Source of the DNA: Paenibacillus marchantiae
GTDB taxonomy: Bacteria; Bacillota; Bacilli; Paenibacillales; Paenibacillaceae
NCBI RefSeq assembly: GCF_028771845.1
Contig: NZ_CP118270.1
Location: 6,882,001-6,946,000, forward strand
Length of the DNA stretch: 64,000 nt
Direction: 5' to 3'
In this document: positions 44,557 through 55,100 of the stretch, piece after piece
Position numbering within the stretch: position 1 is the stretch's first letter
Layout: each line of letters starts with the position of its first letter
Position numbers and translations under genes: made by a program
Notes under the pieces: model-generated
Told to the model about the DNA's origin: nothing
Databases searched by the model: none
The model's input: only the letters and a program-made list of their open reading frames with translations

Positions 44557-47334
44557 TTAACGACGTAACCCCACCGTAACAATCTCACAAGGTCCCGCTT
44601 GAAGAGCCCATTCTTTGCTGATTAAGGCAGTGGAAGATCCATGTATCATCGAAGCATTCAGTTTACCTGTCTCTTCTTCCAGAATGTTGCTCTGATATGC
44701 ATCTTCCAATGCTTGCGGGATGGACTCAGAAGCAGCAAACTTCAACTCAGTCGTATTCGACCCCATATTATACCAACGCAACATCAGATCACCCGAATCT
44801 TCGTTCACCTTCAGTGAAGAAAACGCAAGACCGTCCCCTTGCCACTCAAAAGGTGTGTTGCTTGGCGTTAGGAATCCCGGGTGTACGTTCGTCTGAGCCA
44901 CAGTCCATGGAATCTGGAACTGATAAGCTTCAATGTACGCGCCGGATGTTGCTCCGTTCCCGTCATGAGGGATAATCTCCAGTTGGAAGGAGTGCTCGCC
45001 GAGACACTGAGCTTCCGGTGTCGGGAACAATCCCCAGTCTCCAAGCTCTCCCACGGCACGAAGCAATGTCACCGCAATCGTATTCCGTCCATCCTCAAGA
45101 ACCTCATATTCATTCAGACCGAGATTGGCTACAACCAACCCAGCCTGATCCTCGCTCACATCAACAAAACTTTGCTGATGCTGGGTGTTGCTCGGATTTT
45201 GCCATTCCGGTGCAGGCGTATTATCGCGAGTAGCAATTTCGAACATCGAGTCAACGTGATGAACAGCAGCTGTCAGATCCGTCGGGAAGAGTGCCCGCAC
45301 CCGATGATCCTTCGCCTGATTGTTGAAGGTTGTTTCGAGCTTGATGCCTTTTCCACTGCGGCTTAACGACACAATGGTTCGGATCTTGAGCGTAACCATT
45401 TGTTTGGAACGTTGAGCTTTACGATGCGGATAATAGATAAGTTCCCGCTGCTCACGATCAAGCGTTTCGTCGGCGGATTCAGGAATCTCCCAATGATGAA
45501 CAATTTCGTACGAAGCTCTGTAAGGCGCATCTTCGATAACTCGAATTTCTGCCCGAAGATCCTTCGTAGTCAGTGCTACTTCGTTCTCCGGTTGCTTGAA
45601 CATGTACTCATTGCCGATATCACCGACATTTTCATACACGCCAAGATCTTTATACGTTCGGCCTGTCCGTTTATCCGTAAGTGCAAAAGATCCATTGTCT
45701 GCAATATTTACGATAAAATATTCATTTTCCATGCCACGTTGACCACGCAGCAGTGTATCTGAATTCGCAGCATTGCTGTCCATGCGAACCAAAGCATACG
45801 TCTTCAGGCCAAGTGCAGGCACGTTCTCTGCTTCAAATGTAATACTGACCCGACGGCAGCTATATGGCTGACGGAATCGATCATCCGGCAGATCATAGCC
45901 GAATTGCAGACCCAGATCCTCTACCGTACACGGAACTGGTTTTCCTTCTTCATCCACCAATATACGACCTGACAGGTCGATGGCGTTCATTTTGGCTGCC
46001 ATATCTTCCAATGAGAAACCGCCGCGGAAGTACAGACGGGCCGCATCCAATTCAATCTGAACCACACCGCTGCGCTTCCATCCCGAAGTGTTAAACACAA
46101 CCACAGGCCGCGCTTCTTCACCATATCGTTCAAAGGTTGAAGTATCCACAGCTGCGGCGATTTGGCTGGTGCTATCCTCAATCAGGGCCTCAGCGACATG
46201 ACGGCTCTTATCAAACCGTGTGACCATCTCGCGATGTACCTCGTCTACGCTACAGCCACAGATGCTGTCATGCGGATGATTCTGCATCAACGTTTTCCAG
46301 GCATAGGTAAACTGATCATGCGGATATGAATGACCCAGCAAATGCGCGAACGAAGCCAGTGGCTCAGCCACTTTTTCCAACATGGCTTGGCCCAGTTGGT
46401 TCATCTGTTTCAGATAAACGCGTGCGGAAGCCGTGTTGACCAGAGTGCCCCAGCCATCAGTACGCTGGCTGCGCAGCTCTCCTTTTACAACAGACAACTC
46501 CTGAACCGCAGATGCTTTCAACGCTGACAGATAATCCGGGAAGTTGGAGTGAACAAACTCGATATCGGGATACAATTGTTCAGCCATACGGATGGCTTCA
46601 GGCAGATCCTTCTGGATCGGCTGGTGATCACATCCATTCATGTACAGCAATTCATTGGTCGAAGCATATTTCTCCGCGTCAGCCAGCTTGGTTTCCCAGA
46701 ACTTCCGAGCTGAAGCTTCGTCCACCGGAACCTCATTCCCGTTAGAGTACCAGTTGGCAAATAAAACACCGAGCACTTTAGATCCATCCGGACCTTCCCA
46801 CATTAGCTCTGAGAAACTGGATTCGTATCCATCGTCAGACACCATGTTGTTGAAGCCCGTTGGCTTCACGCCTCGCCCAAAAAAGACATTATCAATGCCC
46901 GATTGCAGCATAAGCTGCGGTGTCTGTCCTACAAGTCCGAACGTATCTGGGAAGTATCCGATCTTTGAAGGTGTTCCGTAACGTTTGGCATCCCGATGTC
47001 CAACCTGCATATTACGAACGTTTGCTTCACCACTGGTCAGGAAGGCATCCTGCAAAATATACCAAGGCCCAATGACAATCCGGCCATCACGAATATGCTT
47101 CTCCAGCCGTTCCTTCTGCTCAGGTCTAACCTGAAGATAGTCATCGATGATGATCGTCTGGCCGTCCAGGTAAAAGCTTTTAAAATCCGGCCCCTGATCG
47201 AGCTGATCCAGCAAGGCATCCACCAGTTGCACTAATCGCATATGATGCTTCTCATACGGCAAATACCATTCCCGATCCCAGTGCGTGTGAGAGATAATAT
47301 GCGCTTTTTTCGATTTGCTTGTTGGTTTGGTCAT
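44557..47334 (-). CDS. alpha-mannosidase, GH38 (MngB-like)
   Basis: The 925-residue protein starts with the GH38 metal site HTHWDREW (16-23); IGYFPDTFG holds the nucleophile Asp130 and MNGCDHQP a third metal-region motif. The C-terminal half is the GH38 beta-sandwich region (GRILVDEEGKPVPC, FNTSGWKRSGVVQ). No signal peptide is present, so it acts in the cytoplasm on imported alpha-mannosides. The N-terminal start motif makes it the MngB-type short form, unlike the second GH38 in this locus. It follows the GH-A gene by 4 nt and is last in the cluster. Confidence 0.92.
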   Translation of the reverse strand: MTKPTSKSKKAHIISHTHWDREWYLPYEKHHMRLVQLVDALLDQLDQGPDFKSFYLDGQTIIIDDYLQVRPEQKERLEKHIRDGRIVIGPWYILQDAFLTSGEANVRNMQVGHRDAKRYGTPSKIGYFPDTFGLVGQTPQLMLQSGIDNVFFGRGVKPTGFNNMVSDDGYESSFSELMWEGPDGSKVLGVLFANWYSNGNEVPVDEASARKFWETKLADAEKYASTNELLYMNGCDHQPIQKDLPEAIRMAEQLYPDIEFVHSNFPDYLSALKASAVQELSVVKGELRSQRTDGWGTLVNTASARVYLKQMNQLGQAMLEKVAEPLASFAHLLGHSYPHDQFTYAWKTLMQNHPHDSICGCSVDEVHREMVTRFDKSRHVAEALIEDSTSQIAAAVDTSTFERYGEEARPVVVFNTSGWKRSGVVQIELDAARLYFRGGFSLEDMAAKMNAIDLSGRILVDEEGKPVPCTVEDLGLQFGYDLPDDRFRQPYSCRRVSITFEAENVPALGLKTYALVRMDSNAANSDTLLRGQRGMENEYFIVNIADNGSFALTDKRTGRTYKDLGVYENVGDIGNEYMFKQPENEVALTTKDLRAEIRVIEDAPYRASYEIVHHWEIPESADETLDREQRELIYYPHRKAQRSKQMVTLKIRTIVSLSRSGKGIKLETTFNNQAKDHRVRALFPTDLTAAVHHVDSMFEIATRDNTPAPEWQNPSNTQHQQSFVDVSEDQAGLVVANLGLNEYEVLEDGRNTIAVTLLRAVGELGDWGLFPTPEAQCLGEHSFQLEIIPHDGNGATSGAYIEAYQFQIPWTVAQTNVHPGFLTPSNTPFEWQGDGLAFSSLKVNEDSGDLMLRWYNMGSNTTELKFAASESIPQALEDAYQSNILEEETGKLNASMIHGSSTALISKEWALQAGPCEIVTVGLRR

Positions 47335-47338
47335 TGTA

Positions 47339-50300
47339 TTATTCCCCCTCTACCTCTTGTTGTACAATCTCTACTTCATCCGGACGATATACGGCTTGCA
47401 GCTGTCCGGCAGCATCTGTGGCAAACAGCACCGAGCGATTTTTCTCCAACAGGAACGTATATATGACTCCCGTACGTGTATCTCTGACTTTCACCTCATG
47501 ATTCAAAGCGAACTCCGATACAAATACGTACAGATTGCCTTTCGGGAAGCTCAGCTTCCGGCCATAAATCCCTGCCAGATCACCGCCAGATATCCATTCC
47601 AGTTCATTTTCAATACCAGCCACTTCTGACGCATATCGATACAGGTCAGCCAGCGGCTCATCCCGGCCGTTCAGCTCCAGCGGCAGTGGGCTCCAGATCA
47701 ACTTGCCTTTGCCTAATGGCAGTACTGCTAATTCATCAGGTGTATGATTCTCCGCATGAAGTAACGTTTCCTTCGCCACCTCGGCAATCCGGCGACGACC
47801 ATACGTGACGCGGTGATTCACCCCGTTAATATTCAGCATTTCTTCTCGCTGTACGTTGCCCAGACTGCGTTGACCGACAAGATGATCTGCCCGATCACTT
47901 GTTTTCCAATAAGCATCCAACCCGAGCGGGCCCGTAATAAGCAGCGTAGCTCCTTCATTCTCCGCGAAGTTCAATAGCTCGCTTAAGGCATCGCTGTCCA
48001 TGTTGTGCGGACTCGGAACCATGATCAGCTTCGGAGGTTGCTGCTTCAATGCTTCCAGATGATACTCGGATACAGCCCGGAATGGCTGCTTCAGCTCATA
48101 AGCCATTACACGGGTCAATTTTGTGGTTGCATCGTAGGCCAGGGAACGGTTCGAGAAATCGTTGGAATACGGGAAGACCACCGCAATCTCCTCCAGCTCG
48201 CGATCGGTAAACAAGTCCCGAATCTGCTCCATGAATCGACCAAAATCGTAAGACACATCAGCTTCAGGTTTTTCCGTACCATCCGCTCTCAGCGCTCCAA
48301 TATGAGATTCATTGGCATTATCCATATAGAAGTTCGTATTCCAGATCCATTGCACTGCTCCTGCACCGCCTGTTGAAAAGGCATAGGCGTATTTGCGCTC
48401 CAGAATGCTGTGAAGCTCTTCCTCTGTACGTTTGGCCCGGCCATCCGGGGTTTCCACATACATGATGCCTGTCTCCTGAATGAGATTGGGTTTATGTGGT
48501 GTTTTGGCGAAAATGCCATCCCAGATCAGGTCATCGTTGAGCCACCAGGAATGCACGGTTGTATAATCCACTTCACGCTCGTAGAAGAACGGTGAAGGGC
48601 GCTGTGCTCCGAGAGCTTCATCCTGCCCTACGGTAACCAAATGATGGGGAACAAGATCCTTGATCGTGCCTACAAGCTCTCTCGCCCAAACATTATGCAT
48701 CTCCATCGAGAAGAGACAGTAATCAAGCCAGCGTGTTCCTTTTTTAGCCTTGTGCATGTCCTGTACATCGAAATTGATCTCTTCCGGTTCAGGAATGACT
48801 GCTGCGGTGAAGTCAGGGAGCTGTTTAGGTGACATGTTCCATGCCTCCTGCAACGCTTCAATCGTCTGATGCCGCTGCTGAAGCCACTCGATAAACGCCT
48901 GCTGCTCATACGAATCTCTTGCCGAACGTGGCCCATCGGAGAATATGCGCACAGGATCAAACATCGACGGTTCATTAATCAAGTCCCAGTCCACATGTGT
49001 GGAATGTCTGTGACGACTAACAATGCTGCGAATGAAGCGTTTCTGTGCATCTACGCTCTGCGGGTCCAAATATGGATTTGTTCCTTCCCACGTCTCGGGT
49101 GTAAAGGAGAAAAAGGTGAACGTCACTTGAAGGCCGTGCCGTTTTGCCGTTAACAGGAACGCATCAATAGCACGCAGTACATCCTCAGACATATGACCAT
49201 CCACCTGCATCATGTTGCGATAGGCAGTCCAGATTCCGGTCCGAATCCAGTTAATGCCGGCCTTCGCCATCTGTGCCATATCCCGATCCCATACATCCGC
49301 ATTAGGAAGGAACAGGAATTTCCGTGCCACATCAGAGGTCATGTAGGTCATACCAACCACAGGCAATGGACGACCGTCTTTGATAAAATAATCTCTGCTG
49401 CGTGTAATGACTTCCCCTTCTGCCAACAAAGCTGCGTCCTGACCCCAGAAGCCTTGCCGCAGTATGCGAACTTCGCCATCCGGTGCCTGAACACGACCCA
49501 CGATTCGGTACAGCCCGCTCTCGATTGAAACCGGAAGAAGAATGCGTTCAAAACGCTGTTCGCCGGAAAGTTCCAGCTCCAGTTGATGATTCCATACCTT
49601 CTCTACCGTGCTGTTTGTGCGATCTTCCCGTTCAACGGTTAAATCAAACGTCCACAGCTCCGGCTCACTTCGTCTGCTTCCCGCACGCTGTAGAATTTGA
49701 GTTTGGAGGATCAGTGAAGCTCGTTCACCCAATTCATACGAAGCATAGTTCGGCTTCAGAGATAGCTCGGTCACACCTTTGGCGCAATACTGCGCCCAGT
49801 TCACGATTTCGGCTGCTCCGTTCTGATCCCAGAAGGTAGCCGTCAAAGGCAGATGCACAAACAGCCAGCGCGAACCGGCAAACGTACTGCGGGAGTTTTC
49901 CCATAATACGATTGGGGCAGCGATGTTGCGACCATCCTTGCTGCGGCCGCGGAGCAGCGGAGAAATCTGCGTGCTCATCGGACCTGAGGAACCCATCTGA
50001 TGTGGCAAATCGCTTGTTTTGGTTGTATGAGGTACCAGATTCCACGTATCCGCATTCTCGAACAGTCTCTCTTTGCCTGCAAGGAGTGGAATATCTTCTG
50101 AGGAAGTTAGTGAATCCACTTTGGCTGCGGATACCTTTAACGCCTCATGAATGTAAAGTTCCTGGTGATACGCCGTTTGTTCCGACTCGGAAATCCATGC
50201 CCCATTCTCCTGACGAACAGGACGTTTGAATGGTGCGCCACCAATGCTGATCAGACTTCCCCCCTGATGAAGAAAAGCTGCGATTTCGGTCCAAGCGGAT

Positions 50301-50512
50301 TTAGGAAAATAAGGCGCATGCAGGTTCACGAAACACCCTTCACCTGCCGCTGTGCTCAAAGCCGAAGCCAATTCATCCGCGCCCACAACGATGATCTCTT
50401 CCGATGCTTTCCATGAATCAAGAGCACCTTGCGTTGGCAAAGTACCCTCCACTGGAAACGTTGGATCAGAGAAAATAATCAACTTGGTTCTCTTCACCTG
50501 TGCGCTACTCAT
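47339..50512 (-). CDS. clan GH-A glycoside hydrolase, multidomain (GH42/GH5-like, family uncertain)
   Basis: The 1057-residue protein has an N-terminal segment (1-250) with a flavodoxin-like pattern, a beta-sandwich (250-360), a TIM barrel (about 370-700) and a second flavodoxin-like domain (about 765-920; PPKLIMVPSPHNMDSDAL, LLITGPLGLD), as in the trimerisation domain of GH42. The barrel has the clan A acid/base in DLINEPS (Glu514) and nucleophile in NLIQETG (Glu680). Retaining beta-mannosidase or beta-galactosidase activity is possible; context favours beta-mannoside cleavage. No signal peptide. It overlaps the GH125 gene by 4 nt. Confidence 0.75.
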   Translation of the reverse strand: MSSAQVKRTKLIIFSDPTFPVEGTLPTQGALDSWKASEEIIVVGADELASALSTAAGEGCFVNLHAPYFPKSAWTEIAAFLHQGGSLISIGGAPFKRPVRQENGAWISESEQTAYHQELYIHEALKVSAAKVDSLTSSEDIPLLAGKERLFENADTWNLVPHTTKTSDLPHQMGSSGPMSTQISPLLRGRSKDGRNIAAPIVLWENSRSTFAGSRWLFVHLPLTATFWDQNGAAEIVNWAQYCAKGVTELSLKPNYASYELGERASLILQTQILQRAGSRRSEPELWTFDLTVEREDRTNSTVEKVWNHQLELELSGEQRFERILLPVSIESGLYRIVGRVQAPDGEVRILRQGFWGQDAALLAEGEVITRSRDYFIKDGRPLPVVGMTYMTSDVARKFLFLPNADVWDRDMAQMAKAGINWIRTGIWTAYRNMMQVDGHMSEDVLRAIDAFLLTAKRHGLQVTFTFFSFTPETWEGTNPYLDPQSVDAQKRFIRSIVSRHRHSTHVDWDLINEPSMFDPVRIFSDGPRSARDSYEQQAFIEWLQQRHQTIEALQEAWNMSPKQLPDFTAAVIPEPEEINFDVQDMHKAKKGTRWLDYCLFSMEMHNVWARELVGTIKDLVPHHLVTVGQDEALGAQRPSPFFYEREVDYTTVHSWWLNDDLIWDGIFAKTPHKPNLIQETGIMYVETPDGRAKRTEEELHSILERKYAYAFSTGGAGAVQWIWNTNFYMDNANESHIGALRADGTEKPEADVSYDFGRFMEQIRDLFTDRELEEIAVVFPYSNDFSNRSLAYDATTKLTRVMAYELKQPFRAVSEYHLEALKQQPPKLIMVPSPHNMDSDALSELLNFAENEGATLLITGPLGLDAYWKTSDRADHLVGQRSLGNVQREEMLNINGVNHRVTYGRRRIAEVAKETLLHAENHTPDELAVLPLGKGKLIWSPLPLELNGRDEPLADLYRYASEVAGIENELEWISGGDLAGIYGRKLSFPKGNLYVFVSEFALNHEVKVRDTRTGVIYTFLLEKNRSVLFATDAAGQLQAVYRPDEVEIVQQEVEGE

Positions 50513-51828
50513 AGCAAACCATCCTTCATGGATTTATAGACCAACTGGGAGAACAGGCTGTTGGACCAAGCAAACCATTTTCTCGTAAAAATCGTCGGAT
50601 CATCGGCATGGAAACCTTCATGCATATATCCTGTATCCGCATCCGTTGCTTCCAGCATCCGAATGATTTCGAGCTTCTCTTCAGCAGACTGGGCCGTCAA
50701 TCCTTGCATGGACAGACCCATATGCCAGATGTAATCCGGCGGTGTATGCGGGCTGCCGATTCCTTTGGCAACTTTGCCTTCATAATAGAACGGATTCTCT
50801 TTGCTGAGCGCAAAACGTCTCGTATTCTGATAGATCGGATCATCCGCTGTGACGTAGCCAAGATAAGGAATGGACATCAGTCCCGGTGTACCCGCATCAT
50901 CCATCAGGCAGTAGTTGCCGAAACCATCCGTCTCATAGGCATAGATCGGGCCAAACTCGGGATGACGGTAAATACCGTACAGCTGAATACCATGATCTAC
51001 TTCGGCTTCCAGATCCTTAAGCTCCTGTAGGAACTCCATATCCCGGAATACCCACTCCGCGAACTCCTGCATCTGACGCAGGGCAACCACGGCAAACATA
51101 TTGCCTGGAATGTTGTAGTGGAAATCACACGCATCATCACTGGAACGGAAACCGGACCAGATCATGCCTGTGTAATTGACGGGCATACCTCGTCCGTTAT
51201 TGCGAATTGAATCCGTAGCAATGCCGTTATTGCGGGTAAAGCTGTATGGTGACTTCTCCATGTGATGCTGCTCCACCCGGAACAAATCCACGATTTTGCG
51301 CATGGCGGCTTTGAAGCTGGAATCGAAAATATCGGTCAGTTCGGTTTCTTTCCAATATAAATAAGCGAGACGCACAACAAAGCACAAGGAATCAATCTCG
51401 AATTTGCGCTCCCACACCCAAGGTGACATCTCGGTCACGTCGGTGGTGTTCCAGTGCCAATCATTGGCTGTCTCGTTGAAGGCGTTGGCATACGGATCAA
51501 TATGAACGTACTGGATGTGGCGCTTAATCAGACCACCAATAATGCGTTGCAGGTCTTGATCTTCCTTGGCAAATGGAATGTAATGCACCACTTGCTCCAC
51601 AGAATCCCTTAGCCATGAAGCTGGAATATCGCCAGTGATGACAAATGTTGTGCCGTCGTCCATTAATTTAGTTGTTGTTTCAATCGTATTCGGGAAACAG
51701 TTCTTAAATAGTTGAAGCAGCTTCGGTCGATGTGACAGCTTCTGCTCTGCTTCTTTCATTACAGCCTGTACAGCTTGTGGCAATGCAACAGGTGGCATCG
51801 GTATTTTGGGTAGTCTGAATTGTTCCAT
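50509..51828 (-). CDS. exo-alpha-1,6-mannosidase, GH125
   Basis: I start at the ATG at 51828 (AAGGAG 11 nt upstream); a GTG at 51840 overlaps that binding site. The 439-residue protein is a single (alpha/alpha)6 barrel with SWLRDSVEQVVHY, NETANDWHWNTT, EIDSLCFVVRLAY, SGFRSSDDACDFHYNIPGN and MDDAGTPGLMSIPYLG, the conserved GH125 segments. GH125 enzymes remove non-reducing alpha-1,6-mannose and occur together with GH38 in bacterial N-glycan loci, for example in pneumococcus. No signal peptide. Confidence 0.92.
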   Translation of the reverse strand: MEQFRLPKIPMPPVALPQAVQAVMKEAEQKLSHRPKLLQLFKNCFPNTIETTTKLMDDGTTFVITGDIPASWLRDSVEQVVHYIPFAKEDQDLQRIIGGLIKRHIQYVHIDPYANAFNETANDWHWNTTDVTEMSPWVWERKFEIDSLCFVVRLAYLYWKETELTDIFDSSFKAAMRKIVDLFRVEQHHMEKSPYSFTRNNGIATDSIRNNGRGMPVNYTGMIWSGFRSSDDACDFHYNIPGNMFAVVALRQMQEFAEWVFRDMEFLQELKDLEAEVDHGIQLYGIYRHPEFGPIYAYETDGFGNYCLMDDAGTPGLMSIPYLGYVTADDPIYQNTRRFALSKENPFYYEGKVAKGIGSPHTPPDYIWHMGLSMQGLTAQSAEEKLEIIRMLEATDADTGYMHEGFHADDPTIFTRKWFAWSNSLFSQLVYKSMKDGLL

Positions 51829-51889
51829 GAATGAGTGCACTCCTTAAACAAATTGAATGGTGTAGCCGTAGCAAGATAAACTCATTAAC

Positions 51890-52076
51890 TGTACACTGGA
51901 CACTACGATTGCAGTACCATCTTCCGATCGCTGTTATCCCCAGATTTTTTTGATTCCCTTCTCCAATGGGAAAATCCGGGGATAGCGTATGCTTCCGATG
52001 TAGCTTTCTTTCAGAAAGCTTTTAGGCGAACACTTCGTTTCTCCATCTGGTTCTGCACTCTCCGTTGTCGTGTACA
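51890..52076 (-). repeat. dispersed structured intergenic element, copy C (between GH38 and GH125 genes)
   Basis: Closing stem TGTACAC (51890-51896) with GTGTACA (52070-52076); second stem TGCAGTACC (51910-51918) with GGTTCTGCA (52049-52057), one mismatch; inner stem TATCCCCAGATTT with AAATCCGGGGATA; hairpin AGCTTTCT-TTC-AGAAAGCT (52002-52020). Long blocks are identical to copy B while both outer stems differ. It occupies most of the 291-nt gap. Confidence 0.8.
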
Positions 52077-52119
52077 TGTTTTAGTTCATCTTACATAGCT
52101 CAATATATTTCAAAAAGGT

Positions 52120-55100
52120 TTACCGTAATAGCACGGTTTTTATTTCGTAAGGTTTAAAAGATAATGTAATCTGACCATTGGTGGTATCCAAAGGCTCGCC
52201 TGCTTCTTCCAAAGCATTGGAGAGATAAGCTTGCTCAAATGCATGCGGCCATTGCAGCGTCACTCGTTCACGTGTGCCCGAAGACTCATAGAAACGGAGT
52301 ACTGTACCGTTTCCTGCCTCTGCCGGTTTGACCGTATCCAAGATGACATGGTTGCTATCGAATTCAATCCATGATCCAGTTGCCGGGCGTACGCCTGCGT
52401 TCTGGTCCACCTGATGCACAGGCACTTCATGGTTTAATTCGGCTGCCTGACGTACCGTATGTGCACTTCTCCAGTCGCCTTCATGTGGATACAGGGAATA
52501 GGTGAAGTCATGTTCTCCAATATCCGCAGTCCGGTCAGGCCATCTCGGTGCACGCAACAAGGAAAGGCGAATCGTGCTTCCCTGTACGTCGTATCCATAT
52601 TTGCAATCATTGAGCAGACTGACGCCATATCCGTGCTCGGCGACATCTGCGAAGCGGTGTCCGCACACTTCATACTGAGCTTGCTCCCAACTCGTGTTAC
52701 GATGAGTTGGACGCTCCAATGCACCGAATGGAATTTCATAGGTCGCTTTGGAACTCACTACATCGATTGGGAAGCCCACTTTGAGCAATTTATGATCTTC
52801 ATTCCAGCTTACATGGGTCTTGAAATCGATCCGTCGATTGTCATGATAGAACACCATATCCTGTGTTATCACAGACTGGTGAAGCTTCCACTGAAAACGA
52901 AGTACATCCTTCGTAGTACCTGCCAGAACCAGTTTTTTCTCCAAGAGTTCCACTTCTCCAGCAATCTGAGCCTCATAACGACTGTCGATATCCCAGGCAT
53001 CCCAGAGCGTCGGACGGTCATGGAAAAAGTGAAATTGATTGCCGCGCTCACCTGGCTTCAGAATCTCGCGTTCTGCTGTCTTGTCCCACAAGCGGGATAT
53101 CTCGCCACGCTCGCTGAACTGAACATGGTAATACGCGGTTTCCCATGTATCTGTAAAGTTCTTTTGCCCGGCAATGCTCGCCATTTCCCGTACATTCGTT
53201 TCCCTTGCATTTTCCGGTACGAGCCAAATCGTCTTATGACCAAACGCTGGAATATCCGTCACCAGAACCGAAATTTGGCCATCTTCCTGATCCATGCGCA
53301 AACGCTGACCTTCTTCATCTATAACGTAACGATCCAATCCATCTTGCATTTGAAGTTGAACGACTTCACTTCGATTCCAACCAAGGCTGTTGAACACAAC
53401 ATAAGGAACAGAACCCTCTGGCCCCTGCGTGTTAATCCCCCTCGTTAATGCAGCAACACCTTGATTCAGTCCTGCTCTACCCAATTCGAATACCCGAATA
53501 TACTCCTCATCCGACGTTACATAGGATTCCGTTATGGCCGAACCAGGGATAATATCATGGAATTGATTCAGTAAAATCAGCTTCCATCCATCATGCAACG
53601 CCAAACGCACTTCAGCATCCTGCTGCGGCTCCATATCCGGTAAGGCAAGTGTGTTCCAGAGCTCCGCTTCGCGATAAAGCACCTCAGCCTTCCGGTTGTT
53701 GCGCTTATTGCGACCATGGGTCGTATAGGTACCCCGGTGAAGCTCCAAATACAAGTCGCCATGCCACTTCGGAAGATCAGGCTGCGCCTTCTCGATTCCG
53801 TCAAAAAAGGCACCGGCGGTACTATAACCATTCTTCGGTTGGCCCACCATCAACTCAGAACGATCCACGTACTCCAACATCTCTCGCGTCACGCCGCCGC
53901 CACCATCGCCATGCCCGTACAGAAGCATATGCTCAGGATGCGCCGCCTTCTCGCGGTAAGACTGCCAATGATCATGAATGTCCTTCGGCAGCGTATGCTC
54001 GTTAACACCATGATTGAGATAAGACAGGATGGACATGCCATCAATACCTACCCAGTGGAAAAGGTCATATGGAAATACGTTCGTATCATTCCATCCGAGC
54101 TTGGTCGTCATGAAGTACTCCACATTGCCATGCTTCAAAATCTGAGGCAGGGAAGCACAATAACCAAATGTATCTGGCAGCCATTCAATCTGTGATGTTT
54201 TGCCGAACTCCTCCATATAGAAGCGTTGACCATATAACATCTGACGAATCAGGGATTCCCCACTCGGAATGTTCAGATCCGGCTCAACCCACATCCCGCC
54301 AACCAGTTCCCAGCGTCCTTCGGCAATGCGCTTCTTCACCCGTTCATATAGCTCGGGATCATGTTCCTTCAGAAAAGCGTACAACAAAGGCTGGCTCTGG
54401 GAATAAACATACTCCGGGTATTCATTCATGAGTGCATCCACCGTGGAGAATGTACGACTGGTCTTGCGCACCGTCTCACGTACAGGCCACAGCCAGGCAA
54501 TGTCAATGTGCGATTGCCCCACCATATGCTCCAAGCCTTCGGCGTTTCCACCAATCTCTCGCACTTCATGGATCAATCCTTCTTCGATACTGTGGATGCC
54601 ATTCCCCTGCTTGACAGCGTCTTCTGTCAGACCTACGAATTGATCCATCGCCCGATAGATCGCTTCCAACAGTCGCACACGGCGAAAATCACTTTCCGGC
54701 AGCAGCACTGCGGAATCACGCACAATCGTGACCGTGTACATCAGGCTGCGGACAGGTTCATTCGGTCGCACCAACAAACTGCTAATTGATGTAATCGGCG
54801 GCTGAATAACCGCTTGTTGGTTCAGTGGATCTACAGGCTCGGGTACCGGATCGAATAACTCAATCTCAAGTTCAGGCTGAGCCCCTACTCGGGAAGGGTC
54901 GAGTGTTACATACGTATGATTACGATCCAGCCCCTGATAGGAATGTCCATTCACCCGAAGCAAGCCTTCCCCACCGGATTCAAATACAAGTCCGTAAGGT
55001 TCTTTCTGCCAGGAGGCAGGTACATCCAACCGTGTCCGGAAGAAATAGGTCGTTCCCTGATCACTCGGGAAACGATTCAACCCCTCGCCTTCTGGATAAG

